64,000 nt of DNA from Histidinibacterium lentulum (GTDB lineage: Bacteria > Pseudomonadota > Alphaproteobacteria > Rhodobacterales > Rhodobacteraceae): positions 1 through 64,000 of the forward strand of contig NZ_ML119092.1 of the NCBI RefSeq assembly GCF_003789055.1, read 5' to 3'. A model generated the notes under the pieces. It searched no databases. It saw only the letters and a list, made by a program, of their open reading frames with translations, and had not been told where the DNA came from. A program made the translations under genes and the position numbers. Of the stretch, positions 47,590-56,900 are shown piece by piece. The number at the start of each line of letters is the position of its first letter. The stretch's first letter is position 1.

Positions 47590-48407
47590 CAGGCGGTTCC
47601 TCCGTTCCAGTCGTGAAAGCAGTCGCGCAGGGCGACGATCTCGGTCAGCACGTCGTCATACCAGGTGTTCATGTAGTCCTGGTGCACCGGCTCGATGGCG
47701 AGCCAGCCGTCATAGCCCGCGTCGCGCAGGGTGGCGAACATGGCGGGGAAATTGAGCGTGCCTTGCGCGAATTTCGCCTGCAGGTCGCCCATCTTCGCCT
47801 GCCTCAAGTGGACGTGGACGGCATGGGCGGCGAGGGGGTCGATCTCCTCCTGGCGGTAGCCCAGACAGGCGAAATGTGAATAGTCGAGCGCGATGCCGAC
47901 GCCACTGTCGTCGACGAGGCGGCGCACGATATCGGGGCTCTCGGCGAAGGACTGGACGTGGGGCTCGAAGCAGAGCTGCGCCCGGTGGTCCTGCGCGATG
48001 GCCTGCATCTCGCGCAGGGCCGTGGCGGATGCGTGGAGCGCGTCCATCCGGGACTGGCCGGTGTTCACGATGCCTGGCAGCACGAAGACCGAAGCGATGT
48101 CCGCGGCATCCGCGAAGGCCATCACCTGTTTGAAATCCCTCAGGTTTTCATCAAGTGAGGCGGTGTCGGCGAGGTTGCGGCCGGTCAGCCCCTCACCGAA
48201 GAGGTGGTAGTAGTTCGGGACCGGCATCTCGAGCGCGCGGATTTCTGCGGCGGCGGCGTCCGGATCGGACAGGATCAACCCCTTGTTCAGACCCGAGCGG
48301 TAGAAGAGCGACACTTCGATCGCCCCGATGCCCAGCGCGCGGGACACGGCGGCGGCCTCCGTCAGGGTCAGGGAGGGCATGGACCATGAGGTGAGAGAGA
48401 GTTTCAT
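47589..48407 (-). CDS. TIM-barrel sugar isomerase/epimerase family protein
   Basis: This 272-residue AP-endonuclease-2-like TIM barrel (IolE/xylose-isomerase family) starts MKLSLTSWSMPSL. Likely metal ligands are the glutamate in LCFEPHVQS, the aspartate/histidine of ALDYSHFACL, the histidine of HVHLRQAK and the final glutamate of WLAIEPVHQ. It may isomerise or epimerise a keto-sugar or sugar acid within the operon. It is overlapped at both ends by neighbours (ATGA), so strictly co-translated. Confidence 0.88.
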   Translation of the reverse strand: MKLSLTSWSMPSLTLTEAAAVSRALGIGAIEVSLFYRSGLNKGLILSDPDAAAAEIRALEMPVPNYYHLFGEGLTGRNLADTASLDENLRDFKQVMAFADAADIASVFVLPGIVNTGQSRMDALHASATALREMQAIAQDHRAQLCFEPHVQSFAESPDIVRRLVDDSGVGIALDYSHFACLGYRQEEIDPLAAHAVHVHLRQAKMGDLQAKFAQGTLNFPAMFATLRDAGYDGWLAIEPVHQDYMNTWYDDVLTEIVALRDCFHDWNGGTA

Positions 48408-49444
48408 TCGACCTCCTCGGGCTGGCCGCTCGCGGCAGAGCGGTAGAGGGCGTGGATCGCGGCGGTGACTTCCGCCCCGCATTCGGCGTCCGAGGCGTTG
48501 GTGACGGGTTCCCCGGCGCAGAGACGGGCGAAGACGCGGGTGGGCAGGCCGCCGTCATAGACGGGGCGGTCGGCGATGGTGGCGGCCTCGTCCTGGCCGT
48601 CCATCCGCCAGAGCTCGACGCGCATCCGCTCATTGTCGAAGACGACGACGCCCTCGGTCCCGAAGATGCGCACATCCGTGTGCATCCCCTTGTGTTTCGG
48701 CACGGTGGAGGCGCCCGAGAGCACCACCGTCGCCCCGTTCGTCGCCCGCGCGGTGGCGGCATCGTAGAAATCGACCCCGGTCTTCGACTGGCCGGCGGCG
48801 CAGTAGACGGACCGAAGGCGGAGGCCCGACACATGGATCATCCAGGCCAGCGAATGGCTCATCTGCCCCCAGGCATAGCCGCCCGCGCGCGCCGGATCGG
48901 CCCAGGTCGAGGGCGGAGGGCGGAAGAGGTGGTCCGCCGTCTCCTCCATCGGCTCGCCGGCGAAGAGATCGTGGAGGGGGGAGCCCATCTGGCAGACGAC
49001 GTGGCGCACCTCGCCGATGCGACCCTCCTCGACCCACCTGCGGGCCGTGGCGGTATAGTCCTCGAAGTTGAGTCCCGTCGGCACCAGGACCTCGCGGCCG
49101 GCCTTCGCGGCGGCGGCGGCGATGGCGCGCCCGTCGGCCGCAGAGGTAGCCATGGGTTTCTCCACGAGGACATGGCAGCCCGCCTCCAGCCCCGCGATGG
49201 CCGGCGCGGTATGGGCGACATGGGGCGTCGAGACGACGAGACCGTCGAGGGCCTCGGCCGCGAGCATCGCCGCGAGATCGGTGTAGCGCGCGGCGATGCC
49301 GAATTCCTCCCCGGCGACCTTCAGCCTGTCGTCGTCGAGGTCGCAGAGGGCGACCACCTCTGCGACACCCGATGAGGCGATGACGGGGATGTGGTTGAAC
49401 GTGGCCCACCAGCCGATGCCGACGATGCCGATGCGGGCGGTCAT
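48404..49444 (-). CDS. Gfo/Idh/MocA family sugar dehydrogenase
   Basis: This 346-residue NAD(P)-dependent oxidoreductase starts MTARIGIVGIGWWATFNHIP, a Rossmann glycine pattern. It has the family hallmark EKPMATS and a C-terminal alpha/beta domain with GGYAWGQMSHSLAWMIHV. It could oxidise the incoming sugar to the lactone, the first step of a non-phosphorylative route, or act on a later intermediate. It overlaps the isomerase start and follows the FadR-type regulator after a 73-bp gap that contains no gene. Confidence 0.9.
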   Translation of the reverse strand: MTARIGIVGIGWWATFNHIPVIASSGVAEVVALCDLDDDRLKVAGEEFGIAARYTDLAAMLAAEALDGLVVSTPHVAHTAPAIAGLEAGCHVLVEKPMATSAADGRAIAAAAAKAGREVLVPTGLNFEDYTATARRWVEEGRIGEVRHVVCQMGSPLHDLFAGEPMEETADHLFRPPPSTWADPARAGGYAWGQMSHSLAWMIHVSGLRLRSVYCAAGQSKTGVDFYDAATARATNGATVVLSGASTVPKHKGMHTDVRIFGTEGVVVFDNERMRVELWRMDGQDEAATIADRPVYDGGLPTRVFARLCAGEPVTNASDAECGAEVTAAIHALYRSAASGQPEEVE

Positions 49445-49517
49445 GGCGCTGCTCCTTCTTGCGGGATGGATCGGGGGGCGCCTCGCGCGGGCCTGCGCGC
49501 GGCGCGGAACGGGGCGG

Positions 49518-50231
49518 TCATGGCTCGCCCCCCTGCGCGATGGTCGAGCGGTAGACGTTCGACATGTGGGCGGAGGCCGCGCGGGCGGCGGCCTCGGCGT
49601 CGCGGGCGCGCAGGGCGTCCAGAAGCGCGGCATGGTCCTTCAGGCTCTGCTCGAGCACGCCATGGGTCTCCGACGCGCGGCGGCGGAAATCGAGGCCGAT
49701 GACGTTGAGGCTCTCGCCGATGCGCTTCAGGAAGGCGTTCCGCGCCCCGGTCCAGAGCGCCATGTGAAAGGCGAAATCCGAGGCGCGAAAGGCGTCGGGA
49801 TCGCCCAGCGTGTCGCGCTGGGCCTCGAGGATGCGGGCGAGGGCGTCGATCTCCGGATCGGTCATGTGCTCGGCGGCGCGGCGCGCGACGTCGCTCTCGA
49901 TCAGCATCCGCGCATCATAGAGCTCGGCCACGTTCATGTCCTCGAGGGAGAGGTAGAACTGGATCGGACCCAGCAGCGCCTCTGCGTCGAGGGGGGAGAT
50001 ATAGGCCCCGCCGCCCTGCCGGGTCTGCACGACGCCGAGGATCGAGAGACCCCGGATCGCCTCGCGCACCGATGGCCGCGAGACGTTGAGCGATTGCGCG
50101 AGATCGCGCTCGGCGGGCAGCTGGTCGCCGGGCTTCAGCTCGCCGCGCCGCACGAGGTCGAGGATGCGGCCCGCGACGAGCTCGGCCACGCTTTCGCGCT
50201 TGATCGGCGCGTCGAGCGAGGGGCGCATCAT
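49518..50231 (-). CDS. FadR-subfamily GntR transcriptional regulator
   Basis: This 237-residue regulator has an N-terminal winged helix (about 12-80, [28 protein letters not shown] and [12 protein letters not shown]). A C-terminal FCD helical ligand domain follows, with the metal-site-type residues D and H in [11 protein letters not shown] and histidines in [11 protein letters not shown] and ASAHMSNV. FadR-type regulators of this class bind organic acids and sugar acids. It lies inside the operon, overlapping the permease stop, and is the best candidate to bind the ATTGGT-type palindrome at 58871-58887. Confidence 0.93.
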   Translation of the reverse strand: MMRPSLDAPIKRESVAELVAGRILDLVRRGELKPGDQLPAERDLAQSLNVSRPSVREAIRGLSILGVVQTRQGGGAYISPLDAEALLGPIQFYLSLEDMNVAELYDARMLIESDVARRAAEHMTDPEIDALARILEAQRDTLGDPDAFRASDFAFHMALWTGARNAFLKRIGESLNVIGLDFRRRASETHGVLEQSLKDHAALLDALRARDAEAAARAASAHMSNVYRSTIAQGGEP

Positions 50232-51190
50232 GGCGCCGCCTCCTGCCGCCGACGCCGGAGGCTGAGGCGCGGGACGATGACCGAGGCGATCAGCAGCACG
50301 CCGATCACCCCGGTCTGGATGTGGCCGGTGATGTTCATGAGCGCCATGCCGTTCCGGAGGTTCAGGACGAGCAGGATCGAGAGCGCGGTTCCGATCATCG
50401 TGCCAACCCCGCCGAAGATCGACACCCCGCCCAGAAGGACGATGGTGATGATGTCGAGCTCGAACCCGAAGGCGACATCGCCCCGCACGGCGCCCACGCG
50501 CGCGGCATACAGGAGCCCCGCGAGGGCGGCGATGGTGCCCGACGCCACGAAGAGGATCTGCTTGTGCCGCGCGGTGTCGATGCCCGCGTACTCGGCCACC
50601 TCGCGGTTCGTGCCGATGACATATGTCCTGCGACCGAAGCCCGTATGGGCGAGAAGGACATGGCCCGCCACGATCAGCAGCGCGAAAACGATCAGCGAGA
50701 GCGGGAAGGGCCCGATCAGTCCCTGCTGTCCGAGCCGGTCGAACCAGTCGGGGAAATCGGTGATGCCGCGGTCCTCGACGAGAACGCGGGCGAGCCCGCG
50801 GAAGCCGATCAGAGTGGCCAGCGTCACGACGAGGGAGGGCAGTCCCACGCGGGTGATGAAATACGCGTTGAAGGCCCCGCCCGCGGCGCCGATCAGCAGC
50901 ACCAGAGGGATCGCCGCGCCTGCCGGCACGCCCTGCTGGACGAGCCAGCCGAAGGCGCAGGCGGCCAGCCCCATCATCGAGCCCACCGAAAGATCGATCT
51001 CGGCGTTGACGATGACGAAGGTCATGGCCACGGCGACGATGACCTTCTCGATCGACAGCTGGAAAAGGTTGATCTGGTTGCCCATCGTCATGAACTGCGG
51101 GGTGAGCGCCGTGTTGTAGAGGATCACGAAGATCACGACGCAGGTCAGGAAGCCTTCCCAGCTCTGCAGGCGGGCGAGCATGGCCCTCAT
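50228..51190 (-). CDS. rhaQ: Sugar ABC transporter permease (RhaQ-like)
   Basis: This 320-residue inner-membrane permease of the ribose/rhamnose (BPD_transp_2) type has about ten hydrophobic segments. The typical [15 protein letters not shown] motif follows helix 2, and [15 protein letters not shown] is near the C-terminus. It pairs with the next permease and the two-domain ATPase. Gene order binding protein, ATPase, permease, permease matches rhaSTPQ of rhizobia; the actual sugar is not proven. It overlaps both neighbours by ATGA-type junctions. Confidence 0.9.
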   Translation of the reverse strand: MRAMLARLQSWEGFLTCVVIFVILYNTALTPQFMTMGNQINLFQLSIEKVIVAVAMTFVIVNAEIDLSVGSMMGLAACAFGWLVQQGVPAGAAIPLVLLIGAAGGAFNAYFITRVGLPSLVVTLATLIGFRGLARVLVEDRGITDFPDWFDRLGQQGLIGPFPLSLIVFALLIVAGHVLLAHTGFGRRTYVIGTNREVAEYAGIDTARHKQILFVASGTIAALAGLLYAARVGAVRGDVAFGFELDIITIVLLGGVSIFGGVGTMIGTALSILLVLNLRNGMALMNITGHIQTGVIGVLLIASVIVPRLSLRRRRQEAAP

Positions 51191-52359
51191 CTCTGCCCCT
51201 CCTGTCGATCGGAGCCCTTGTTGGCGGACCCGCTTCGGGCCGATCCTGTGGCGCCGGGGGACGCGGAAGAGCCGTGTGCGCCGTGGGGCGCGGATGACCC
51301 CCCGAGGGCGGGCGCGGATGCGCCCGGGGCGGGACGCGCGGATGCGCCCGGGGTGGCGCTGCGCCCGGCGCGGCGCAGGCGGGTGAGGCGGCGCATGACG
51401 ACCTGGTCCACCGCGACCGAAGTGAGGATCAGCGCGCCGAGGACGGCCTCGCGCCAGAACTCGGTGACGAGCTGCCAGCGCACGAGGGAGGTGTCGATCA
51501 CGTTGACGAGGACCGCGCCGAGGAAGGCGCCGAGCACGAGGCCCGAGCCGCCGAAGATGTTGACCCCGCCGACCACGGCGGCGGCGACCGATTGCAGCTC
51601 GAAGCCGAGGCCCGCGACCACGGTGATGTTGCCGAAGCGCGCGAGGAACATGAAGCCCGCAAGGCCGGTCAGCGCCCCGGCGAGGACGAAGGCCCAGAAC
51701 ACGGTGGCGCGGGTGTTGATGCCGGCCATCTCGGCCGCCTCGGGGTTGGAGCCCACGGCATAGAGCTTTCGCGCGGGCCGCAGGCGGGCGAGGGCGACAT
51801 GGGCGACGACGACCACTGCGAGGGCGGTGACGAAGCCCGCGCGGAACTGCAGATCGCCAAGGACGAAAAGCTGCTGGTTGGGGAAGTTCACCAGCCACGT
51901 CGGAAGCATGGAGGTGTTGATCGAGCTGCCGTCGGCGAGTTCCACCAGCATGGAGCGGAAGATCGCCATGGTGCCCAGAGTGACGATGATCGCGGGCACC
52001 CGGGCATAGGCCACGAGCACGCCGTTGACCGCGCCGAAGGCGCCGCCGAGCAGCATGGAGAAGGCGACGAGGAGGAGGGGGTGCATGTCCGGAAACTGGT
52101 GGATCATCATGCCGGTGGCATAGGCAACGAAACCCACGATGGAGCCCACGGAGAGGTCGATGTTGCGCGTCAGGATGACCAGCGTCTGGCCGCAGGCGAT
52201 GAGCGCCATGATCGCGACCGCCGAAGAGATGCGGTTGAAGAGGCGCCCGTTCAGGTAGTTCGGGATCTGCGTGGCGAAAAAGCCCAGGACCAGCGCCAGA
52301 ACGATCAGCAGTGCGAGAAGGCGCAGCGTCTGGGGGCCCATGCGGTCGATCAGGCGCAT
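51187..52359 (-). CDS. rhaP: Sugar ABC transporter permease (RhaP-like) with low-complexity tail
   Basis: This 390-residue permease has about ten helices. It carries [19 protein letters not shown] and the C-terminal [19 protein letters not shown], the usual signature of the family. After the last helix and a basic stretch ([13 protein letters not shown]), about 60 residues of Gly/Ala/Ser/Pro/His-rich sequence follow, unlike typical family members of about 330 residues. The tail is encoded by degenerate 24-bp tandem repeats. It is probably cytoplasmic and may be disordered. One base separates the start from the ATPase stop. Confidence 0.9.
   Translation of the reverse strand: MRLIDRMGPQTLRLLALLIVLALVLGFFATQIPNYLNGRLFNRISSAVAIMALIACGQTLVILTRNIDLSVGSIVGFVAYATGMMIHQFPDMHPLLLVAFSMLLGGAFGAVNGVLVAYARVPAIIVTLGTMAIFRSMLVELADGSSINTSMLPTWLVNFPNQQLFVLGDLQFRAGFVTALAVVVVAHVALARLRPARKLYAVGSNPEAAEMAGINTRATVFWAFVLAGALTGLAGFMFLARFGNITVVAGLGFELQSVAAAVVGGVNIFGGSGLVLGAFLGAVLVNVIDTSLVRWQLVTEFWREAVLGALILTSVAVDQVVMRRLTRLRRAGRSATPGASARPAPGASAPALGGSSAPHGAHGSSASPGATGSARSGSANKGSDRQEGQR
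51288..51353 (-). repeat. 24-bp tandem repeat in the permease 3' end
   Basis: GCGCGGATGCGCCCGGGG occurs at 51312-51329 and 51336-51353. The first half of the unit recurs at 51288. The period is 24 bases, or eight codons, so the frame is kept. Further decayed units lie on the low-coordinate side. It encodes the PGASA-like repeats of the permease tail. Confidence 0.75.
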
Positions 52360-52360
52360 G

Positions 52361-53869
52361 TCAGGAGGCCTCCTGCATGGGGGCCTGGCCAGTGGCGAGG
52401 GCGATGACCCGCTCCTGCGTGGCCTCGGCGTTGTCGAGGATGTCCATGAGCCGGCCCTCGCGCATGACGGCGATGCGGTCGCCCATGGCCATCACCTCGG
52501 GCAGGTCGGAGGAGATGACGAGAGCGGCACCGCCGTCTGCCACGAAATCCCGGATGAGCTGGTGGACCTCCGCCTTGGCGCCCACGTCGATTCCGCGGGT
52601 GGGCTCGTCGAAGATCAGGAGGTCCGGCTTCACGGTGAGCCACTTGGCGAGCATCACCTTCTGCTGGTTGCCGCCCGAGAGATTCTCCACCGCGGTCTCC
52701 ACGTCGGCGGCGCGGATGTTGAGCCGCTCGCGGAAGGCGCGGGCGATCTCGATCTCCCGGCGGCGGCGCAGGAAGCCGGAGGGGGAGAGGACGTCCGACA
52801 GCTTGGCCAGCGTGATGTTGGCGCGGATCGACATGGGCATGGCGAGGCCCAGCTTGCGGCGGTCCTCGGAGACATAGGCGATGCCGGCGGCGATGGCCGC
52901 CCGGGGGCTTGGGGGAGAAAAGGGGGAACCCTTGTAGCGGATGCTGCCGGAGGTGGCGGGAGCGATGCCGAAGAGGGCGAGGGCCACGTCGGTGCGGCGC
53001 GCGCCGATGAGGCCGGCCATGCAGAGGATCTCGCCCGCGTGAAGGTCGAAGGAGATGTCCTCGAAAACGCCCTCGCGGGCGAGGCCGCGAACCTCGAGCA
53101 CGGTTTCGGCGCGGGCCTTCGAGGGGACGTGTTCGAAGAAGTGGTCGACCTCGCGGCCCACCATTTCGGCGATCATGGTCTCGGAGGTGACGTCCGCGAT
53201 GGGGCGGGTGGAGATGTGCTGGCCGTCGCGGATCACGGTGACGCGGTCGGCGATCTCGAAAATCTCCTCGAGCCGGTGGGAAATGTAGACGACGGCGACG
53301 CCCTGCCGGGCGAGGCGGACGGCGACGGCGCGGAGCTGCTCGGCCTCGTGGGCGGAAAGGGCTGCCGTGGGCTCGTCCATGATCAGGACGCGGACGTCCT
53401 GGCTCAGGGCGCGGGCGATCTCCACGGCCTGCTGTTCGGCGAGGGTGAGCTGGCTTGCGAGACGGTCGAGGTCGAGGCGCATCCCGATGCGGGCGGTCAG
53501 GTCCGCCGCGCGGCGGCGCAGGTCGGCGGGGCGCTGGAGGAGGCCCTCGTCGGTCTTCGAGATGAAGATGTTCTCGGCCACGTCGAGGTCGGGAAAGACC
53601 ATCGGCTCCTGGTACATGGCGGTCACGCCGAGGTCGCGGGCGTCGTGGGGGCCGGTCAGGGTGACGGGGTCGCCGTCGATTTCCACCATGCCCGACGTGG
53701 GGCGGTGGATGCCGGTCATCGTCTTGATCATGGTCGACTTGCCGGCGCCGTTCTCGCCCACGATGGCGTGAACCTCGCCCGGGAAGAGGTCGAGCGACAT
53801 GGCGTCGAGCGCGAGGGTCGCGCCGAAGCGTTTCGTGACCGATCTGAGCGACAGGACGGGCGCGGACAT
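52361..53869 (-). CDS. rhaT: Sugar ABC transporter ATPase, two-domain (RhaT-like)
   Basis: This 502-residue ATPase has two fused nucleotide-binding domains as in RbsA/RhaT. Domain 1 has Walker [10 protein letters not shown] (38-46), signature LTLAEQQ and Walker [12 protein letters not shown]. Domain 2 has a degenerate Walker A (GLIGARRTD), signature NLSGGNQQK and Walker [13 protein letters not shown]. This asymmetry is normal for the family, with one competent site. It energises the two permeases. A REPIN-like repeat separates it from the binding-protein gene upstream. Confidence 0.93.
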   Translation of the reverse strand: MSAPVLSLRSVTKRFGATLALDAMSLDLFPGEVHAIVGENGAGKSTMIKTMTGIHRPTSGMVEIDGDPVTLTGPHDARDLGVTAMYQEPMVFPDLDVAENIFISKTDEGLLQRPADLRRRAADLTARIGMRLDLDRLASQLTLAEQQAVEIARALSQDVRVLIMDEPTAALSAHEAEQLRAVAVRLARQGVAVVYISHRLEEIFEIADRVTVIRDGQHISTRPIADVTSETMIAEMVGREVDHFFEHVPSKARAETVLEVRGLAREGVFEDISFDLHAGEILCMAGLIGARRTDVALALFGIAPATSGSIRYKGSPFSPPSPRAAIAAGIAYVSEDRRKLGLAMPMSIRANITLAKLSDVLSPSGFLRRRREIEIARAFRERLNIRAADVETAVENLSGGNQQKVMLAKWLTVKPDLLIFDEPTRGIDVGAKAEVHQLIRDFVADGGAALVISSDLPEVMAMGDRIAVMREGRLMDILDNAEATQERVIALATGQAPMQEAS

Positions 53870-53895
53870 GGGGACTCCGGGCGGGTGGCGGGCGG

Positions 53896-53966
53896 GCCGG
53901 GCTGAAGCCCGGCCTACCCTTTTGCAATGCGGTCGGTGCTGGGCGTAGGCCGGGCTTCAGCCCGGC
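53896..53966. repeat. REPIN-like inverted doublet between binding protein and ATPase genes
   Basis: Two 22-base arms (53896-53917 and 53945-53966) are perfect reverse complements separated by 27 bases. Each contains the palindrome GCCGGGCT-TC-AGCCCGGC, with the sequence GTAGG on its 5' side in one orientation. It occupies most of the 111-bp gap between the binding-protein stop and the ATPase start. By analogy with the malE-malF REP it may stabilise the binding-protein mRNA and lower expression of the downstream genes. Confidence 0.85.
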
Positions 53967-53980
53967 TGTCGCCCAGGGCG

Positions 53981-55015
53981 TTACTGCGCCGCGGCCTCGA
54001 CGTTCTCGGAATTGTAGACCGTGAAGGGGCCCATCAGGACGCGCTTGGCGCCTTCCCGGCCCGGGTCTTCCTCGATCGTGTAGTCGCCCATGCGGCCGGC
54101 GGTGAAGCTTTCGCCGATCTCGCCGGTGAGCTGCCCGGTGGCGAGGCCGTAGGCGGTGTAGTAGGTGAGGTACCCGAGGTCGCGGAAGTCCCAGAGCGCG
54201 AATTCCGGCGCGCAGCCGTTCATCGTGTAGGAGACCATCTCGGCAGGCAGGCCGAGGCCGGAGACCTTGGTGTCGTCGCAGAGGCCCTCGTCCTGCATCG
54301 CCTTGGCCGCGGCCTGGATGCCGACGGTGGTGGGCGACATGATCAGGCCGAGGTCGGGATACTGGTCCACCAGCGCGAGCGCGCGGTTGTAGCTGACCTC
54401 GGACTGGTCGTCGCCGTAGACGATGTCGACGAGCTCGATGTCCGCGTATTTCTCGTCACTGGCGAGCGCCTCTTCCATGGACGCGATCCAGGCGTTCTGG
54501 TTCGCGGCGTCGGGGGTGGCCGAGAGCACCGCCATCTGGCCGGAGCCGTCGAGGATGGAATGGGCCATGTCGGCCATCACCACGCCGATGGAGCCGAAAT
54601 CGACCTGGGCGACGAAGATGTCTTCGCCCTCGCCGCCTGGGATCGGGCTGTCCCAGGTCACGACGCGGGTCCCGGCCTCCTGCGCCGCGCTGGCGGCCGG
54701 AGCGATCTGGTCGCCCGCGTTGTTCGACAGCATGACGGCGGCGACGCCCTGCGTGGTGGCGGTGGTCATCAGCTCGATCTGGCCGGCGACGGAGTTTTCC
54801 GGCGTGGGGCCGACGAACTGCAACTCGCCGGGGTTCTCGAGCTCGGCATGGGCTTCCTGGGCGCCCTCGTTGGCCTGGTCGAAGACGAGGATGCCGAGGA
54901 ATTTCGGCAGGAGCACCATGTCGGCCTCCGTCCCGCCCTCGATCTGGGTCTGGGCGTAGGCCATCGTGGCCCCGCCCATCAGAAGCGCCGCGGTGGCGCC
55001 GATCAGCTTCTTCAT
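53981..55015 (-). CDS. rhaS: Sugar ABC transporter periplasmic binding protein (RhaS-like)
   Basis: This 344-residue type I periplasmic binding protein has a signal peptide ([21 protein letters not shown]). The fold pattern includes [30 protein letters not shown] and [16 protein letters not shown]. This is the group that contains rhamnose-binding RhaS and AI-2-binding LsrB. GGAGG lies seven bases before the start. It would capture the sugar in the periplasm and deliver it to the RhaP/Q-like permeases. Distinguishing rhamnose, fucose or another ligand is not possible from sequence alone. Confidence 0.9.
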   Translation of the reverse strand: MKKLIGATAALLMGGATMAYAQTQIEGGTEADMVLLPKFLGILVFDQANEGAQEAHAELENPGELQFVGPTPENSVAGQIELMTTATTQGVAAVMLSNNAGDQIAPAASAAQEAGTRVVTWDSPIPGGEGEDIFVAQVDFGSIGVVMADMAHSILDGSGQMAVLSATPDAANQNAWIASMEEALASDEKYADIELVDIVYGDDQSEVSYNRALALVDQYPDLGLIMSPTTVGIQAAAKAMQDEGLCDDTKVSGLGLPAEMVSYTMNGCAPEFALWDFRDLGYLTYYTAYGLATGQLTGEIGESFTAGRMGDYTIEEDPGREGAKRVLMGPFTVYNSENVEAAAQ

Positions 55016-55037
55016 CGTGACTTCCTCCCTTGGTGGC

Positions 55038-55081
55038 GGCGCGGGTCGCGCCTTTTGCCGCCCGGGGTCCTCCCCCCGGGC
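55038..55081 (-). terminator. Tandem hairpins between hydrolase and binding-protein genes
   Basis: GCCCGGGG-tcctcc-CCCCGGGC (55060-55081) and GGCGCG-ggt-CGCGCC (55038-55052) follow the hydrolase stop. They could attenuate readthrough or shield mRNA ends, separating enzyme genes from transporter genes in the operon. Confidence 0.5.
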
Positions 55082-55089
55082 GAATCCCG

Positions 55090-55932
55090 TCAGGCCTGAG
55101 CGACCTTCTGATGCTGTTCGCCCAGACCCTCGATGCCGAGTCGCATGGTCTGGCCTTCGCGAAGGTAAACCTGCGGTTTCTGGCCCATCCCGACGCCGGG
55201 CGGCGTGCCGGTGGAGATCACGTCGCCGGGCTGCAGGGACATGAATTGCGAGATGTAGGAGACGAGGTGCGCCACGCCGAAGATCATGGTGGCGGTGGTG
55301 CCGTCCTGGTAGCGGTGGCCGTCCACCTCGAGCCACATCCTGAGGGCCTGCGGATCGGGCACCTCGTCGCGGGTGACGAGCCAGGGGCCGGTGGGGCCGA
55401 AGGTGTCGGCGGACTTGCCCTTGACCCACTGGCCCGCGCGCTCGATCTGGAATTCGCGTTCCGACACGTCGTTGATGACGCAGTAGCCGGCGACGTGGTC
55501 CATCGCGTCGGCCTCGGTGATGTAGCGTGCTTCCTTGCCGATTACGACGCCCAACTCCACCTCCCAGTCCGTTTTCCGGCTGTTGCGGGGGATAAGGACG
55601 TCATCGTTCGGGCCGACGACGGCGGAGGTCGCCTTGAAGAAGAGGATCGGCTCGGGGGGCGGCTCGGCGCCGGTCTCGGCCGCGTGGTCGGAATAGTTGA
55701 GGCCGATGCAGATGAACTTGCCGATATGGCCGACGCAGGGGCCGATGCGGGCGGTCTCGTCCACGAGCGGCAGGCTTTCGGGGTCGAGGGCGCGCAGGCG
55801 CTCGAGGCCGGCGTCGGAGAGCGTGTCGCCGGCGATGTCTGAGACATGGGCGGAGAGGTCGCGCGGCTTTCCGGAGGCGTCGAGAAGGGCGGGCTTTTCG
55901 GCGCCGGGCGCGCCGATGCGGAGGAGTTTCAT
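55090..55932 (-). CDS. Fumarylacetoacetase-family hydrolase (probable 2,4-diketo-3-deoxy sugar-acid hydrolase)
   Basis: This 280-residue FAH-family (COG0179) enzyme has the metal-binding acidic residues in [17 protein letters not shown] and [12 protein letters not shown]. The conserved end is [14 protein letters not shown]. Close relatives in L-fucose and L-rhamnose diketo pathways cleave 2,4-diketo-3-deoxy acids to pyruvate and L-lactate; many are misannotated as ureidoglycolate lyase. The dehydratase and dehydrogenases of this operon support that reaction here. It overlaps the D-2-hydroxyacid dehydrogenase stop. Confidence 0.88.
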   Translation of the reverse strand: MKLLRIGAPGAEKPALLDASGKPRDLSAHVSDIAGDTLSDAGLERLRALDPESLPLVDETARIGPCVGHIGKFICIGLNYSDHAAETGAEPPPEPILFFKATSAVVGPNDDVLIPRNSRKTDWEVELGVVIGKEARYITEADAMDHVAGYCVINDVSEREFQIERAGQWVKGKSADTFGPTGPWLVTRDEVPDPQALRMWLEVDGHRYQDGTTATMIFGVAHLVSYISQFMSLQPGDVISTGTPPGVGMGQKPQVYLREGQTMRLGIEGLGEQHQKVAQA

Positions 55933-56900
55933 GTGGGGTCCTTCGGCATGTCGGGAACGGGTTTGCGGGGCGGGAGCCCTTGCAGGGCGCGGGCGATGTC
56001 CTCGGCCACGAGGCCCTGGAGGCGGCCGATGGCGGCCTCGGAATACCATGCGGCGTGAGGGGTCAGGAGGATGTTCGGCGCATCGCGCAGGGGCGAGTCC
56101 GAGGGCAGGGGTTCGGTGGCGAAGACGTCGAGCGCCGCGCCGCCGATCGTGCCCCGTTTCAGCGCCTCGGCGAGGTCGGCCTCGTTCACCAGCGACCCCC
56201 GGGCGGAGTTCACGATCATCGCGTGGGGCTGCATCGTGGCGAGGCGCGCGGCGTCGACGAAGCCCTTGGTGGCGGGCAGAAGCGGCGCGTGGAGCGTGAC
56301 GATATCGGCGGTGCGGAAGAGCGTGTCGGCATCGACGGGCGTGACGCCGAGGGCTTTGGCGTCGGAGGGGGAGAGCCCCGGATCGGCGGCGATGAGGCGG
56401 AAGCCGAAGCCGGTGAGGCGGGCGAGGACCGCCCGGCCGATCTGGCCGAGGCCGAAGAAGCCGAAGGTGGTCTCTTGGAACGGTTTCAAGGGCTTGGCGA
56501 CCTTGACCGCGGCCCAGACGCCGCCCCGGACGGAGGCGTCGAGGCTGGGCAGCTTGCGCAGCAGGGTCAGGGCGGCGGCGACGGTGTGCTCGGCCACCTC
56601 GTCGGTGCAGTAGTCGGGGACATAGCCCACCTTCAGCCCGTGAGCGGCGGCGGCGGCGAGGTCGATATTGTCGTAACCGACGCCGTAGCGGATCACGGTG
56701 GCACCGGGTTTGACGGCGGCTGCGGCAGCGGGGCCGAAGGGGGCGAACTGGACGACGGCCACGGCTGCGCCCGCCACGGCCTCGGCCACCTGCTCCGCCG
56801 TCTTGGCCTGGTGGGTGGAGAAGTCGGCCCCCGCGGCGCGGGCGGCGGCTTCCTCTGCGTCGAGACTGGGAAAGGTGTAGTCGGTGACGACGACCTTCAT
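55929..56900 (-). CDS. D-isomer-specific 2-hydroxyacid dehydrogenase
   Basis: This 323-residue NAD-dependent dehydrogenase of the D-2-HDH family has the nucleotide-binding motif FGFFGLGQIGRAV and the catalytic arginine in IVNSARGSLVNE. The glutamate is in DVFATEPLP and the histidine in LLTPHAAWYSE. It interconverts a 2-oxo acid and a D-2-hydroxy acid. In the operon it may reduce or oxidise an intermediate or recycle NADH. Overlaps of four bases at both ends show strict co-translation with the decarboxylase-like and hydrolase genes. Confidence 0.92.
   Translation of the reverse strand: MKVVVTDYTFPSLDAEEAAARAAGADFSTHQAKTAEQVAEAVAGAAVAVVQFAPFGPAAAAAVKPGATVIRYGVGYDNIDLAAAAAHGLKVGYVPDYCTDEVAEHTVAAALTLLRKLPSLDASVRGGVWAAVKVAKPLKPFQETTFGFFGLGQIGRAVLARLTGFGFRLIAADPGLSPSDAKALGVTPVDADTLFRTADIVTLHAPLLPATKGFVDAARLATMQPHAMIVNSARGSLVNEADLAEALKRGTIGGAALDVFATEPLPSDSPLRDAPNILLTPHAAWYSEAAIGRLQGLVAEDIARALQGLPPRKPVPDMPKDPT

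Noticed and set aside
48404-49633. Longer Gfo/Idh start 63 codons upstream
   Set aside because: The Rossmann motif begins immediately after the ATG at 49444, and the extension overlaps the regulator gene and is low complexity.
53919-53926. TTTGCAAT in the REPIN spacer as a PccR site
   Set aside because: It is a single imperfect match without phased partners and far from propionyl-CoA genes; chance is likely.
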